This document shows positions 44,050 to 52,668 of a stretch of DNA of 64,000 bases, piece by piece. Within the stretch, counting starts at the first letter, position 1; each line of letters starts with the position of its first letter. Origin of the DNA: Bariatricus massiliensis (lineage in GTDB: Bacteria; Bacillota; Clostridia; Lachnospirales; Lachnospiraceae); NCBI RefSeq assembly GCF_900086725.1, contig NZ_LT574837.1, positions 1,046,760 through 1,110,759 of the forward strand. The letters are read 5' to 3'. The notes under the pieces are model-generated. The model worked only from the letters and a program-made list of their open reading frames with translations, had not been told where the DNA came from and did no database searches. The position numbers were made by a program, and so were the translations under genes.

Positions 44050-45471
44050 CTACGCCTTTCTTCTTCTCCACCATAATACGAATCCAATCAGCAGAATTGC
44101 AGCCGGAATAACAAAGATGACAAGCAGGCTGAACGCACTGGCATGAAGCGGTGTATTGCGCTCCGTACCCAGACTCTTAGCCTCGATAGCCACATTATCC
44201 ACATCGTCGAAGTTCTCTGTCACAGAGTTTACAAATAAAGTCAGATTATCTAACGTCGTCAGCTGATCTGTGATATTAGAGTCAATCAGAGAACCGGAAG
44301 CCAGCACGGTGAGACGTGCTTCCAACGTTTCCGTTTCCGTATCCTCATCACCGTCTGTGTTTACTGTATTTGTTGCAACTGCGCCTACAATATATTGTCC
44401 CTGTGCTTGGTTTTCCTCCGTGACCAAATATCCGTCCGTAGAAGTCTTCATGAACGGCGTTGTCACGATAGTCTCACTGTCCGTTTCCGTCTGTTCCAGC
44501 CCCTGAGAATTCAATAGCAATACCATCTCATTGCTGATGCCGTCTGCCAGCCCGCCTGAAATGGATAGCTGCGGGAAAATCGCATAATAATTTCCCTGAT
44601 AGCATCTCTGCGTATCCGCGATATATCCATCCAATTTCTTCAGTCCATAGTCCGCCATGACCGCGTCCAGATTCGGCGTCTCCGCCGTCGTATCTCCCAG
44701 TATCAGATACACCTTTCCGCCGTCACTTAAGTAGTTAGATATGATTGTCTTTTCATCATCGGTCAAATCGGATGTGGGGCCATATAAGAACAGCAGATCA
44801 CAGTCGCCCGGGATCTCCGGATTCATGCTCAGATTAATCTCTTCTGTCTCCAGATTATTCTTGGTAAGCAAATCACTCACAGAGGAGGAGAATGTGCCTT
44901 CTCCGTGTCCTGCTGTGCGGTAGATTTTCTTCGTCTCTTCACTTGTCACATAGTTGATCGCACTGGTCAGCTGCCCCTCACCGTCAAAAGCGCTCTCGGA
45001 CACCTGCCCTGTTGTATAATAAGAATACTGGTCATATTGAATAATATCGGAAAAGTTAATCGTGGATGTCTTTCCCGTATCCTCACATGAAACTATAATC
45101 ACATTTCCTTCCGTATTATATTCCTGAAGAACGGCTGGGTGCAGGACGCTGTCCGTCCACTCCACTTCCACCTTCTTACTTAAGGCCGCATACTTTTTCA
45201 CGAAAGTCTCAATTCTTGTGTCCACCGAATCCAGCTCCGCAATCACCGTAAGCTTTACCTTCTTGTCTAATTTCCCCAGCATATCTTTAGACACATCCGT
45301 AATTTCATACAAACGGTTGTCGCTGATATCTATATTTCTTATGTTCTCAGGAAGCTGCCCTGCCACCAAATTCACTACAATTGCTATTGCGACGACAATC
45401 GCCGCCAGACCCACACTGTAGGAGCCGTGTTTGGAGGACACACTTTTGAACATCTTTTTTATTTTTTCCAT
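44050..45471 (-). CDS. GldG-like ABC transporter auxiliary protein
   Basis: 473 aa. N-terminal membrane segment (SVGLAAIVVAIAIVVNLVAG), a long extracytoplasmic domain with IYRTAGHGEGTF and LLFLYGPTSDLTDDE typical of the GldG/DUF4350-like family, and a C-terminal membrane segment followed by WWRRRKA. In Bacteroidetes GldG works with GldA/GldF in gliding; in Firmicutes the role is unknown. RBS AAGGAGGAG. Between the permease and DUF4340 genes. Confidence 0.85.
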   Translation of the reverse strand: MEKIKKMFKSVSSKHGSYSVGLAAIVVAIAIVVNLVAGQLPENIRNIDISDNRLYEITDVSKDMLGKLDKKVKLTVIAELDSVDTRIETFVKKYAALSKKVEVEWTDSVLHPAVLQEYNTEGNVIIVSCEDTGKTSTINFSDIIQYDQYSYYTTGQVSESAFDGEGQLTSAINYVTSEETKKIYRTAGHGEGTFSSSVSDLLTKNNLETEEINLSMNPEIPGDCDLLFLYGPTSDLTDDEKTIISNYLSDGGKVYLILGDTTAETPNLDAVMADYGLKKLDGYIADTQRCYQGNYYAIFPQLSISGGLADGISNEMVLLLNSQGLEQTETDSETIVTTPFMKTSTDGYLVTEENQAQGQYIVGAVATNTVNTDGDEDTETETLEARLTVLASGSLIDSNITDQLTTLDNLTLFVNSVTENFDDVDNVAIEAKSLGTERNTPLHASAFSLLVIFVIPAAILLIGFVLWWRRRKA

Positions 45472-45483
45472 GTTATCTCCTCC

Positions 45484-46350
45484 TTAACTCCAACGCCTTT
45501 TTTCAATAGACTGCATGGTAAGAAATACAAATACCGCAGCCACCGTCAGGTACATGATAAGTCCGCTCACATCGAACAAATGATTGACAGCCACATTGTC
45601 AAATACATCCGCAATGTAGAGCCGCTTCATCATATTTACAAGGAGATTCTCAAACAAAGAAGCCTTGGCAAAGCTCAGCACGGTTACGATAATAACCCCT
45701 GCCAGCTCAGTAATCCCTGCCATGATCCAGTTCCCCGTCATCCGGTAAATAATAAACGCCAAAAGTGTAATCAATACCACTGTCCCGATGATGCCGCTTA
45801 CATTCGATGTCGGCAGAAAATCAATCAGCCCACCCCAGAGATAAATGAGCAGCAGCGCGCCAAACGTTGTCACCGCCGCAATTATCTGGCTTTCCGTCAG
45901 AGAAGAAAGAAACATTCCAATTGCTATGTAAATACATCCCATAAGGAAAAACATTAGAATCGACAAATAATCCACTTTCAAATACGCTGTACCAAAGCTC
46001 TTGATAATCAGTGGAAACAGGCAGAATACCGCACATGGAACAGCAAAGACTGTAGTCATGGCCAAATATTTTCCCATGACAATGTCAAAAAGCTTCACCG
46101 GGGCCGACAAGAGCATCTGGTCTGTCTTATTCTTTCTCTCCTCCGCAAAGGAGCGCATGGTCAAAAGAGGGACTGCAATGATTAATATGTAATTAATATT
46201 CATCAAAACATATGAAAAATAAGGATAGCCGGAATTCAAATTATAGGCCATAAAATAAATTCCTGTAAAAATAACCATAAAGGCAATCAGCACATACCCG
46301 GTCATAGACTGGAAATACGCCTTCAGCTCTCGTTTATATATCGCCTTCAT
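45484..46350 (-). CDS. ABC-2 type permease (GldF-like)
   Basis: 288 aa, six to seven membrane segments. N-terminus MKAIYKRELKAYFQSMTGY, then PLLTMRSFAEERKNKTDQMLLSAP, the typical ABC-2 signature. RBS AGAGGAGGTG lies in the 3' end of the ATPase gene, which it overlaps. Part of the same complex as the ATPase encoded before it. Confidence 0.88.
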   Translation of the reverse strand: MKAIYKRELKAYFQSMTGYVLIAFMVIFTGIYFMAYNLNSGYPYFSYVLMNINYILIIAVPLLTMRSFAEERKNKTDQMLLSAPVKLFDIVMGKYLAMTTVFAVPCAVFCLFPLIIKSFGTAYLKVDYLSILMFFLMGCIYIAIGMFLSSLTESQIIAAVTTFGALLLIYLWGGLIDFLPTSNVSGIIGTVVLITLLAFIIYRMTGNWIMAGITELAGVIIVTVLSFAKASLFENLLVNMMKRLYIADVFDNVAVNHLFDVSGLIMYLTVAAVFVFLTMQSIEKRRWS

Positions 46351-47302
46351 TCGTCTGCACCTCCTCTATCGCTCCCTGCGTCAGTTCAAGGAAGACATCT
46401 TCCAGTGTCGTACGGCTGTGGCTCAGCATCAGAAGAGGACATTCCGACTTCGCGAACTCCGTAAATACCTGCTCCCTGATATCCAGCCCAGCCTCCGGTG
46501 TCAGACTCACACCCACTGCGTCTTTCTCAATTCCGTTCTCATATACAGCATGTTTTATTCCGCCGATTCGGCCCACAACGTCCTTCACCACATCCTCTGT
46601 CCCTTTGGCGATAATCTCTACCGTCTGCTGCCCGCTCATGAGTTTTTCCAGATTCTCCGGCGTATCGCTGGCAACCAGCTTTCCATGGGAGATTATCATG
46701 ATATAGTCACACACCTCTTGAATCTCCGCAAGTATATGGGAGCTCAGTATGACTGTATGCTTTTTTGCCAGTTCCCGTATCAATTCCCGTATCTCAATAA
46801 TCTGCTTCGGATCCAGCCCTACTGTTGGTTCATCCAGTATGATGATTTCCGGAAAACCAAGAATCGCCTGTGCAAGGCCCACCCTCTGCCGGTAACCTTT
46901 GGACAAGTTCTTGATCAGACGGTTCTGTACATCAACGATCTTCACGAGCTCCATGACCTGCTCTACCTGAATACTGCGCTCCTTTTTTGGTATCTTCTTC
47001 AGCTCCGCTGAAAAATTCAAATACTCCCAGACGGTCATCTCCATGTAAAGCGGCGGCATCTCGGGAAGATAGCCGATACACTTCTTCGCCTCCTCTGGCT
47101 CCTCCAGAATATTGTGGCCGTTAATAAGGACTTCTCCTTCGGTCGCGCCCAAATATCCCGTCATGATATTCATAGTCGTTGATTTTCCGGCGCCATTGGG
47201 ACCGAGAAAACCATATATCTGTCCTGTGTCCACTGTAAAGTCCAAGTGGTCCACAGCCAGATGCGCGCCATATTTTTTCACAAGATTTCTTACCTCAATC
47301 AC
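46334..47302 (-). CDS. ABC transporter ATP-binding protein (GldA-like)
   Basis: 322 aa from the GTG at 47300-47302, with AGGAGGGAACGCA before it; a longer ATG version would read through a dispersed repeat. Walker A GPNGAGKST, Q-loop YLPEMPPLYMEMTV, signature LSKGYRQRVGLAQ, Walker B IIILDEPTVGLDP, then a C-terminal regulatory part. First gene of the four-gene operon. Confidence 0.9.
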   Translation of the reverse strand: MIEVRNLVKKYGAHLAVDHLDFTVDTGQIYGFLGPNGAGKSTTMNIMTGYLGATEGEVLINGHNILEEPEEAKKCIGYLPEMPPLYMEMTVWEYLNFSAELKKIPKKERSIQVEQVMELVKIVDVQNRLIKNLSKGYRQRVGLAQAILGFPEIIILDEPTVGLDPKQIIEIRELIRELAKKHTVILSSHILAEIQEVCDYIMIISHGKLVASDTPENLEKLMSGQQTVEIIAKGTEDVVKDVVGRIGGIKHAVYENGIEKDAVGVSLTPEAGLDIREQVFTEFAKSECPLLMLSHSRTTLEDVFLELTQGAIEEVQTNEGDI

Positions 47303-47320
47303 TGCGTTCCCTCCTAATTC

Positions 47321-47380
47321 GTTTTGACCCTCGATGCCTACGGATTTCTCCGCACTTCGTGCTCCCGAAATCCTAACATC
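47321..47380. repeat. Single dispersed copy of the repeat family found near murG
   Basis: TTTTGACC...GATGCC, then a GGATTTC...GAAATCC hairpin containing GCACTTCGTGC. It matches the start of the 190-base units at 54444-54965 with a few changes. It lies in the leader of the GldA-like operon. Confidence 0.75.
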
Positions 47381-47556
47381 ATGCATATCACAGTATAAAA
47401 AATAACTGTGAAAGTTCTGCGTGAAATGTGTGTTTTTTTTGTGTTCACACCTTGCGCAGTCCGCCCTATGCCATTTGGCATCTTTACATTTATATTCAAA
47501 TATTCTATACTTATAGAAAACTTTACCAGCTTACCGTGAAAAATTGGAGGACGATT

Positions 47557-48048
47557 ATGGAAAATCTAAAACAACGGATATACGATGAACTGAAAAGGCT
47601 GAATATTAAATACGAAGCTGTAGAACACGAGCCGGTCTTCACCATGGAGGACATGGACCGTCTTGGACTGCCCCAGAAAGGAACCCTGTGCAAGAATCTC
47701 TTCCTACGCGATTCCAAGGGAAAACGTCATTTTCTCGTGACTTGTGATGAAAAGAAAAAAGTAGATTTGAAATCTCTGGCCCGCCAGCTCGGCACAAACG
47801 GTCTCAGCTTTGCCTCTGAGGACAGGCTAGAGAAGTACCTCGGACTGAAGCAGGGGAGCGTCACCCCCTTCGGATTGATAAACGATACCGGCCACGCCGT
47901 TGAATTCTTCATCGACCGCGATTTGACCAGATGCAAAAGTCTGGGAATCCACCCACTGGAAAACACTGCCACTGTTTTCCTTTCTTATAAAGATTTGGAC
48001 AAGTTTTTGTGGGAGTTGGAAGTCGATGTCATGCAGATAAAACTATAA
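47557..48048 (+). CDS. Prolyl-tRNA deacylase-like protein (ProX/YbaK family)
   Basis: 163 aa from the ATG at 47557 (GGAGG at 47546). Family pattern: LNIKYEAVEHEPVFTMEDM, KGTLCKNLFLRDSKGK, SVTPFGLINDTGHAVEFFID. It hydrolyses Ala-tRNA-Pro in trans to correct errors of prolyl-tRNA synthetase. The upstream gap of about 254 bases holds a repeat copy and otherwise A/T-rich DNA. Confidence 0.87.
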   Translation: MENLKQRIYDELKRLNIKYEAVEHEPVFTMEDMDRLGLPQKGTLCKNLFLRDSKGKRHFLVTCDEKKKVDLKSLARQLGTNGLSFASEDRLEKYLGLKQGSVTPFGLINDTGHAVEFFIDRDLTRCKSLGIHPLENTATVFLSYKDLDKFLWELEVDVMQIKL

Positions 48049-48065
48049 ATGCGTATCATCCAAAA

Positions 48066-48101
48066 GCGGAGCCTGCATTTACATGCACGCTCCGCCCTTT
48101 T
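48066..48101 (+). terminator. Terminator after the ProX-like gene
   Basis: GCGGAGC-c-TGCA / TGCA-c-GCTCCGC (48066-48095), then CCTTTT. Confidence 0.75.
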
Positions 48102-48132
48102 CGCTATATGTTACCCTCATAACTTCTGCAAA

Positions 48133-48942
48133 CTAATTAACACAAGCAAATAATTCCTCTTGTATCTTTTCGATTCTTTCTATAGAATATCCCGTCACCT
48201 TAGAAATGTACTCCAATGCTGCTCCCGTCCTCAGCATCTCTTCCACAATTTGACGCTCACGCTCTTCCAAACATTTTTTTGCATACTCTTTGGCATACTC
48301 TTTGGCATACTCCTCTACAACACCAGACATTTCCGCAACTCCTTTCTTCACTTCCTTAAAATACATGACCCGCTCCGACAGCTTAGGAAACAGAGGATGC
48401 CTCCCGTTACTGTCTGTGAAATACTTCATCATCTCTGCTATTTCTGAGCCGTCATCCACTTTTGTGTTAATATAAATTTCGTAAACTCCATTATCTACTT
48501 TTGCACCCGTCTCGCGTATCCTCCGCTCCACATGATATACCGTCTCTCCCGCCTCGAATAAATCAAAATCTGACAGGAAAAACAGATAGACATCCGGCAG
48601 CTGTGCGTACTTGATTCCTTTTTCTGTAAAATACGTATCCAGATTAGAAGAATTATATCTCATTCTTCTCTGATAGTCATCCCGCTCGGCCTTCTGAACC
48701 TCAATGTTATAGTATCTGCTGTCTTCATCCATGCATACGGCATCTAAGACCGATGATTTAGTACCCGAATTCCGCAACGAAAACTGTGCCCGGGAACTGA
48801 TAAGCCTCAACTCCTTGTTCTGCATCAGCACCCGGATAATTTCTTCACACGTCTCCTTGTCTTCCACAATTTTGTGAAAGAACGTATCATCCATAATATT
48901 TAATTTGGTGATTTGTGCTTTTCTTTCCGTCAATTTATCCAT
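48133..48942 (-). CDS. PD-(D/E)XK nuclease family transposase-like protein (Rpn family)
   Basis: 269 aa. The nuclease core is visible as VLDAVCMDED ... YYNIEVQKAERDD (D-x(n)-ExQ), after a N-terminal MDDTFFHKIVEDKE block; YNSSNLDTYFTEKGIKYAQLPDVYLFFL follows. The C-terminal part has the helical repeat YAKEYAKEYAK encoded by a 12-base tandem repeat. Such Rpn/PDDEXK proteins are common in clostridia and act as recombination-promoting nucleases or defence proteins. Start is uncertain: ATG at 48940-48942 or TTG at 48949-48951, neither with a strong ribosome site. Confidence 0.82.
   Translation of the reverse strand: MDKLTERKAQITKLNIMDDTFFHKIVEDKETCEEIIRVLMQNKELRLISSRAQFSLRNSGTKSSVLDAVCMDEDSRYYNIEVQKAERDDYQRRMRYNSSNLDTYFTEKGIKYAQLPDVYLFFLSDFDLFEAGETVYHVERRIRETGAKVDNGVYEIYINTKVDDGSEIAEMMKYFTDSNGRHPLFPKLSERVMYFKEVKKGVAEMSGVVEEYAKEYAKEYAKKCLEERERQIVEEMLRTGAALEYISKVTGYSIERIEKIQEELFACVN
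48281..48316. repeat. 12-bp tandem repeat, three copies, in frame
   Basis: GCATACTCTTTG at 48281-48292 and 48293-48304 and a variant GCATACTCCTCT at 48305-48316. It encodes EYAK units in the C-terminal helix of the nuclease and could change copy number without breaking the frame. Confidence 0.8.
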
Positions 48943-49083
48943 ATAGTACAAGTCTACTCACACAGCACAAACACTCTTTTCCCTTTACCTATAAACATAT
49001 TATAATGCATATGGACAATATTTACAACAAATAACGGAGTTTTCAAGGTTAATTATTCTTTCATCATTCCTGCATAACACAAA

Positions 49084-49121
49084 GCGGGTGTGTGGACAGC
49101 ACTCTATATCCACACACCCGC
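49084..49121 (-). terminator. Hairpin after the Ala/Gln-rich membrane protein gene
   Basis: Perfect 12-base stem GCGGGTGTGTGG / CCACACACCCGC with a 14-base loop; on the minus strand TTTGTG follows. The rest of 48952-49198 shows no gene. Confidence 0.6.
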
Positions 49122-49198
49122 TTGTAACTGTAACATTATAATTCTGCAAACTCCAAAAGATAATTATATTTATGCGCAAACCTGCGTTTTTTTCTATT

Positions 49199-50386
49199 CT
49201 ATGCTAAAAATTCTTCTAAAATCTCCCTGATTTTTGCCTCCTTCTGAAATTCCTGACCTGAAAACTCATCCTTCATCTGCCCATACCCATCCTGTGCCTC
49301 TGGCCCCGCCGTCTGATATTCCGGCATCCCAGAAGCACTATCCACCCCGGGCCGCGCCTTTCCTGCATCGCCATAGGACGACGCATTCTGTGGTACTCCC
49401 ACAGACTGTGTGTAAGGACTTGCCGCCGCCTGAGTCAACGGCTCCGGCTGCGCCTCCTGCACACGCACTTTCATCTGCATTGCAGGCTCTTGAACCCTTG
49501 CTTTTCCGCTCTGAACTGCGCTCTGGCCGTGTCCTCCCGCGGATTGGACTGCCTGTCTCTGCCCCTGCACTCTGGCAAATGCTTGTCCTGTTTCCTGAGC
49601 TCTGGCATATTGCTGGCCTTGTGCTTCTGCACCTGCAAACTCCTGTCTCTGTACAGGCGTGCGGACAGGCTGTGGCTCGTCCGAGCGCTGCGGCGGTTCG
49701 GAATTCGTCTCTCCCGGAACTAAATGGGGAGCTGCCCCGGGCGCTTCCATAGGCGTTACCTGTCTAGTGTCAGGCTCCCGCACCGGAGCCTTCTGGGGCG
49801 AGGCAGCCTGCCTTCCCCTGCTGTCTTCCTCCGCCTTTTGTACAGTTACTTGAATTTCTTTTTGATTTGTCTTCTCGTACCGGTGGGCATAAGTATTTTC
49901 CAGAAAATCTACCATATACATCTTGGCAGCTTCCAGCTGATACCGCTCGTCCGTCGTTATATGTAATAAAAATAACACAACAATCCCCACTGCCCCCACA
50001 ATAGCGTATTGATACAGAACATCTCTCACTCCGTTTACATAATATTCAAGCCCGGCGCCAACTGCACTTACTATACCGTATATCCAGATAGTCGCTTTCT
50101 CAAGCTGCCGCCAAGAATGAAGACGGAGACCTATGACCCGGTACTCAAACACATACTTTTCTACGAATGCCCTTACATTCTGCACTTTGTCGCTCACCAT
50201 ACACGCATGTTCAAATTTGGCCCGCACAAGCCTCATCAATGCATGGTTACTTTTGCTCATGTTACTTGACGCCCTCACCAGACGTTTTAGCGAAATGCCG
50301 GCGACCAGCTTTGCTATAATACCGATAGCCGCTATTGCACCGACAATGTAAAATACCACTTGTCGTGCTACTATTGTCTCTAACAT
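49199..50386 (-). CDS. Membrane protein with long Ala/Gln/Pro-rich cytoplasmic tail, unknown function
   Basis: 395 aa, not recognised as a named family. Membrane segments at about residues 10-31, 97-117 and 126-141, with a basic helical stretch between the first two (LKRLVRASSNMSKSNHALMRLVRAK). From about residue 165 onward the protein is low in complexity, with repeated Q/A/R/P patterns (ARAQETGQAFARVQGQ), and ends in a charged helix EAKIREILEEFLA that could be a docking peptide. RBS AAGGAGGG. It follows mtnN on the same strand but with about 130 bases between. Confidence 0.7.
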   Translation of the reverse strand: MLETIVARQVVFYIVGAIAAIGIIAKLVAGISLKRLVRASSNMSKSNHALMRLVRAKFEHACMVSDKVQNVRAFVEKYVFEYRVIGLRLHSWRQLEKATIWIYGIVSAVGAGLEYYVNGVRDVLYQYAIVGAVGIVVLFLLHITTDERYQLEAAKMYMVDFLENTYAHRYEKTNQKEIQVTVQKAEEDSRGRQAASPQKAPVREPDTRQVTPMEAPGAAPHLVPGETNSEPPQRSDEPQPVRTPVQRQEFAGAEAQGQQYARAQETGQAFARVQGQRQAVQSAGGHGQSAVQSGKARVQEPAMQMKVRVQEAQPEPLTQAAASPYTQSVGVPQNASSYGDAGKARPGVDSASGMPEYQTAGPEAQDGYGQMKDEFSGQEFQKEAKIREILEEFLA

Positions 50387-50514
50387 AAAAAGAGCCCTCC
50401 TTCAACTGATTTACCGCCATTATACCGTAAATCGTGAATTTTGGACCCCCTAATCGTTCAACATATTCTGACAATCCGGACGTCTTTTGCGCCCGAATGT
50501 GCTGGTCAATCCCA

Positions 50515-51213
50515 CTAAATTCTTGGAAGTAAATTTTGGACAAGCCTTACACTGTGGGCGATTGCCTGCCTCTCAAAGGTAGGATAATCCATTGTCGCAC
50601 TGTTGTCGGCTTTGTCCGAAATGGCACGAATGATGACATACGAAACTTGATTCAAATGCGCCGCCTGTGCGATTGCCGCGCCTTCCATCTCCGTACACAT
50701 CGCCCCAAAAGTGCTGATTATCCGCTCTTTCACATCATTTTCCGCGATAAACTGGTCGCCGCTGGCTACCCGTCCCACAAAAGTAGCAATATCCGGATTC
50801 GCCTCCCTGTTAGCCTGCTCCGCTTTTTTCACTAATTCACTGTCTGCCGGAAAAGCAAATACATCCATGTCCGGTATCTGTCCTTTCTGATAGCCCAGCC
50901 TCGTGACATCCATATCATGCTGCACAGCATCTGTAGAAATGACCATATCACCGATATTCAGCTCTGTTGCCAGCGCACCGGCAACTCCTGTATTAATCAA
51001 CACATCCACATGAAACTTGTCCACCAAAATCTGCGCGCACAGCCCCGCATTCACCTTGCCAATGCCACTCTGAACCACAACAACATCCTTTCCGCATAGT
51101 CTTCCGCGGCAAAAACTCATAGCCGCCTGACTCACGGTCTCTTCAATCTCCATCGCTTCCTTCAGCTGTGCCACTTCCTGTTCCATTGCTCCGATAATTC
51201 CTATCATCTTCAA
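50515..51213 (-). CDS. mtnN: 5'-methylthioadenosine/S-adenosylhomocysteine nucleosidase
   Basis: 232 aa. IGIIGAMEQEVAQLKE start, QSGIGKVNAG, LINTGVAGAL, CTEMEGAAIAQ and catalytic Asp in RAISDKADNSA. It cleaves adenine from MTA and SAH, in methionine and AI-2 metabolism. Its ATG overlaps the stop of the GNAT gene (ATGA). Confidence 0.94.
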   Translation of the reverse strand: MKMIGIIGAMEQEVAQLKEAMEIEETVSQAAMSFCRGRLCGKDVVVVQSGIGKVNAGLCAQILVDKFHVDVLINTGVAGALATELNIGDMVISTDAVQHDMDVTRLGYQKGQIPDMDVFAFPADSELVKKAEQANREANPDIATFVGRVASGDQFIAENDVKERIISTFGAMCTEMEGAAIAQAAHLNQVSYVIIRAISDKADNSATMDYPTFERQAIAHSVRLVQNLLPRI

Positions 51214-51761
51214 TCCTCCAAATCTCTATTATTTAATTCTATTTCGTAAAACTGGTCAACAAGCTGTATCTCCCAATAATCACTTATCTTCTTGTCAACT
51301 TTTATCTCTCTGATCAATCTTCCCCCATTCTTTGTTATGGTCTTAGCCGAACCAATATTCTCTTTATAGCATCCCACAGTAACACTTTCCATTCCCAGCT
51401 CCCTGCACTTGTCTAGCGCAAAATGAAGCATTTGGCCTGCGTAACCCTTTCTTCTTTGATGCGGTCTTACCCCATATCCTATATGTCCATATTTCAGAGC
51501 TAAATCTTCCGGCATATCGAACCTTATGCTCAAAAATCCTACAAGCTCATTTTCATCACTAAACGCAAGATATGTGAAAGATTTCCCCCATACTGGATCG
51601 GAGATAAAAGTATTGTCATGAATTTTCTTTACCCACTCCCCATACTCCATCAATGGCAGGCTGCTTGTTGCACTCAGACTCTTCTCATTATTGGAATAAT
51701 GTTCCTGAATATATAGCATAATCTCGCTTCTATCTTCCATTTCCGGTAATCTAAATTTCAT
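51210..51761 (-). CDS. GNAT-family N-acetyltransferase
   Basis: 183 aa. The acetyl-CoA site is GYGVRPHQRRKGYAGQML, preceded by NELVGFLSIRF and followed by VTVGCYKENIGSAKTITKNGG. Likely acetylates a small molecule or a protein N-terminus; substrate unknown. It overlaps mtnN by 4 bases and so shares its transcript. Confidence 0.85.
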   Translation of the reverse strand: MKFRLPEMEDRSEIMLYIQEHYSNNEKSLSATSSLPLMEYGEWVKKIHDNTFISDPVWGKSFTYLAFSDENELVGFLSIRFDMPEDLALKYGHIGYGVRPHQRRKGYAGQMLHFALDKCRELGMESVTVGCYKENIGSAKTITKNGGRLIREIKVDKKISDYWEIQLVDQFYEIELNNRDLED

Positions 51762-51789
51762 GGTATATCCTTATCCTTCTTTTATCTTT

Positions 51790-52194
51790 TTACTTCATAG
51801 TCTCCACCAGCCAATGTTTCACAACCTCTTCCTGAAACTCACAGAACATCGGAAAATAGCTATCTTTAACATCATCCACATAATCTGAAATGTCCTTACT
51901 GCCGTTATCCCAATCCACCTGACACTCTACATCCAGTGCCCTCAACCATAGTCTTAAGTTCTTAATCAGCCCACGCTGACCCGCGGCTTTTAATACCTGC
52001 CTTGGATACCCTGTATCCTTTCCGGGATAGCCTTTCTTTTCCATCAGCGTTCCCATAAGTTCCAATGCCCGTTTGACACATTCTCTATATAGTACGCTAA
52101 ATCCTGCCAACACTATATTTTCATAAGGTTCATTATAATTATATATCTCCCGCAGATTTTTTAAAGCCGCAGAAAACGCTTCATATTCTCCCAT
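51790..52194 (-). CDS. HI0074-like (HEPN-related) nucleotidyltransferase substrate-binding protein, orphan
   Basis: 134 aa, all helical. The pattern FSAALKNLREIY, ECVKRALELMGTLM, YPRQVLKAAGQRGLIKNLRLWLRALD and the C-terminal YFPMFCEF fit the HI0074 family that pairs with MNT nucleotidyltransferases. The family RN-x4-H-like motif after LRALD seems lost (VECQVDWDNGSKD here) and no nucleotidyltransferase gene is adjacent, so it may be a degraded or repurposed toxin-antitoxin half. Family call is moderate. Confidence 0.55.
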   Translation of the reverse strand: MGEYEAFSAALKNLREIYNYNEPYENIVLAGFSVLYRECVKRALELMGTLMEKKGYPGKDTGYPRQVLKAAGQRGLIKNLRLWLRALDVECQVDWDNGSKDISDYVDDVKDSYFPMFCEFQEEVVKHWLVETMK

Positions 52195-52340
52195 AACTGT
52201 TCTCCACCTGACTTTACTTATTTTACAATACGGTTATTATAGCAAATTTTCAACAGGATACCTAGCATTTTCTCCACACATTTGTTATAATTTGCGTTAA
52301 CAACACATATTTTAACTTAATAAACGTAAGGAGTATAACT

Positions 52341-52592
52341 ATGGATTACAGACCTCAGGGCGTATGCTCACGCCATATACATGTAGATGTAGACAGTAAC
52401 AATGTTATTCACAATGTTCAATTCGAGGGAGGATGTTCTGGAAATACACAGGGAATCTCACGTCTTGTAGAAGGCATGGATATAAACGAGGCAATTACCC
52501 GAATGGAAGGAATCAAATGCGGCTATAAGGGAACCTCTTGTCCAGACCAGCTGGCCAAAGCCTTAAAACTTTACAAATCACAAACCAGCTAA
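52341..52592 (+). CDS. TSCPD domain protein (TIGR03905 type)
   Basis: 83 aa. YRPQGVCSRHIHVDVD start, FEGGCSGNTQGISRLVEGM in the middle and the TSCPDQLAKAL motif at the end, with four cysteines in the family spacing. It is related to the C-terminal domain of class II ribonucleotide reductase. Cytoplasmic, probably metal-binding; function unknown. RBS AAGGAG. A terminator follows. Confidence 0.9.
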   Translation: MDYRPQGVCSRHIHVDVDSNNVIHNVQFEGGCSGNTQGISRLVEGMDINEAITRMEGIKCGYKGTSCPDQLAKALKLYKSQTS

Positions 52593-52632
52593 TTCTTAAT
52601 GTGTTAGCTGCCTAAATTTTGACATACTTAAA

Positions 52633-52667
52633 GGACTGGCGAGCGCCAGTCCTGACATGATTTTTTT
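52633..52667 (+). terminator. Terminator after the TSCPD gene
   Basis: GGACTGGCG-AG-CGCCAGTCC (52633-52652), then TGACATGA and seven T (52661-52667). It abuts the inverted-repeat element. Confidence 0.75.
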
Positions 52668-52668
52668 C

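Noticed and set aside
46334..47386. Longer ATG start for the GldA-like gene at 47386
   Set aside because: The extra 28 residues come from a dispersed repeat; the GTG at 47302 has a strong ribosome site and fits the family N-terminus.
50387..50514. Possible cyclic-di-GMP riboswitch before the Ala/Gln-rich membrane protein gene
   Set aside because: A short GCGCAAAAG-like stretch is present but the other conserved boxes of that class are not.
50432..50541. Direct repeat GTCCAAAATT(T/C)AC at the end of mtnN and in the gap after it
   Set aside because: Two copies of 13 bases with one mismatch about 97 bases apart; no promoter geometry or element ends, so chance is likely.
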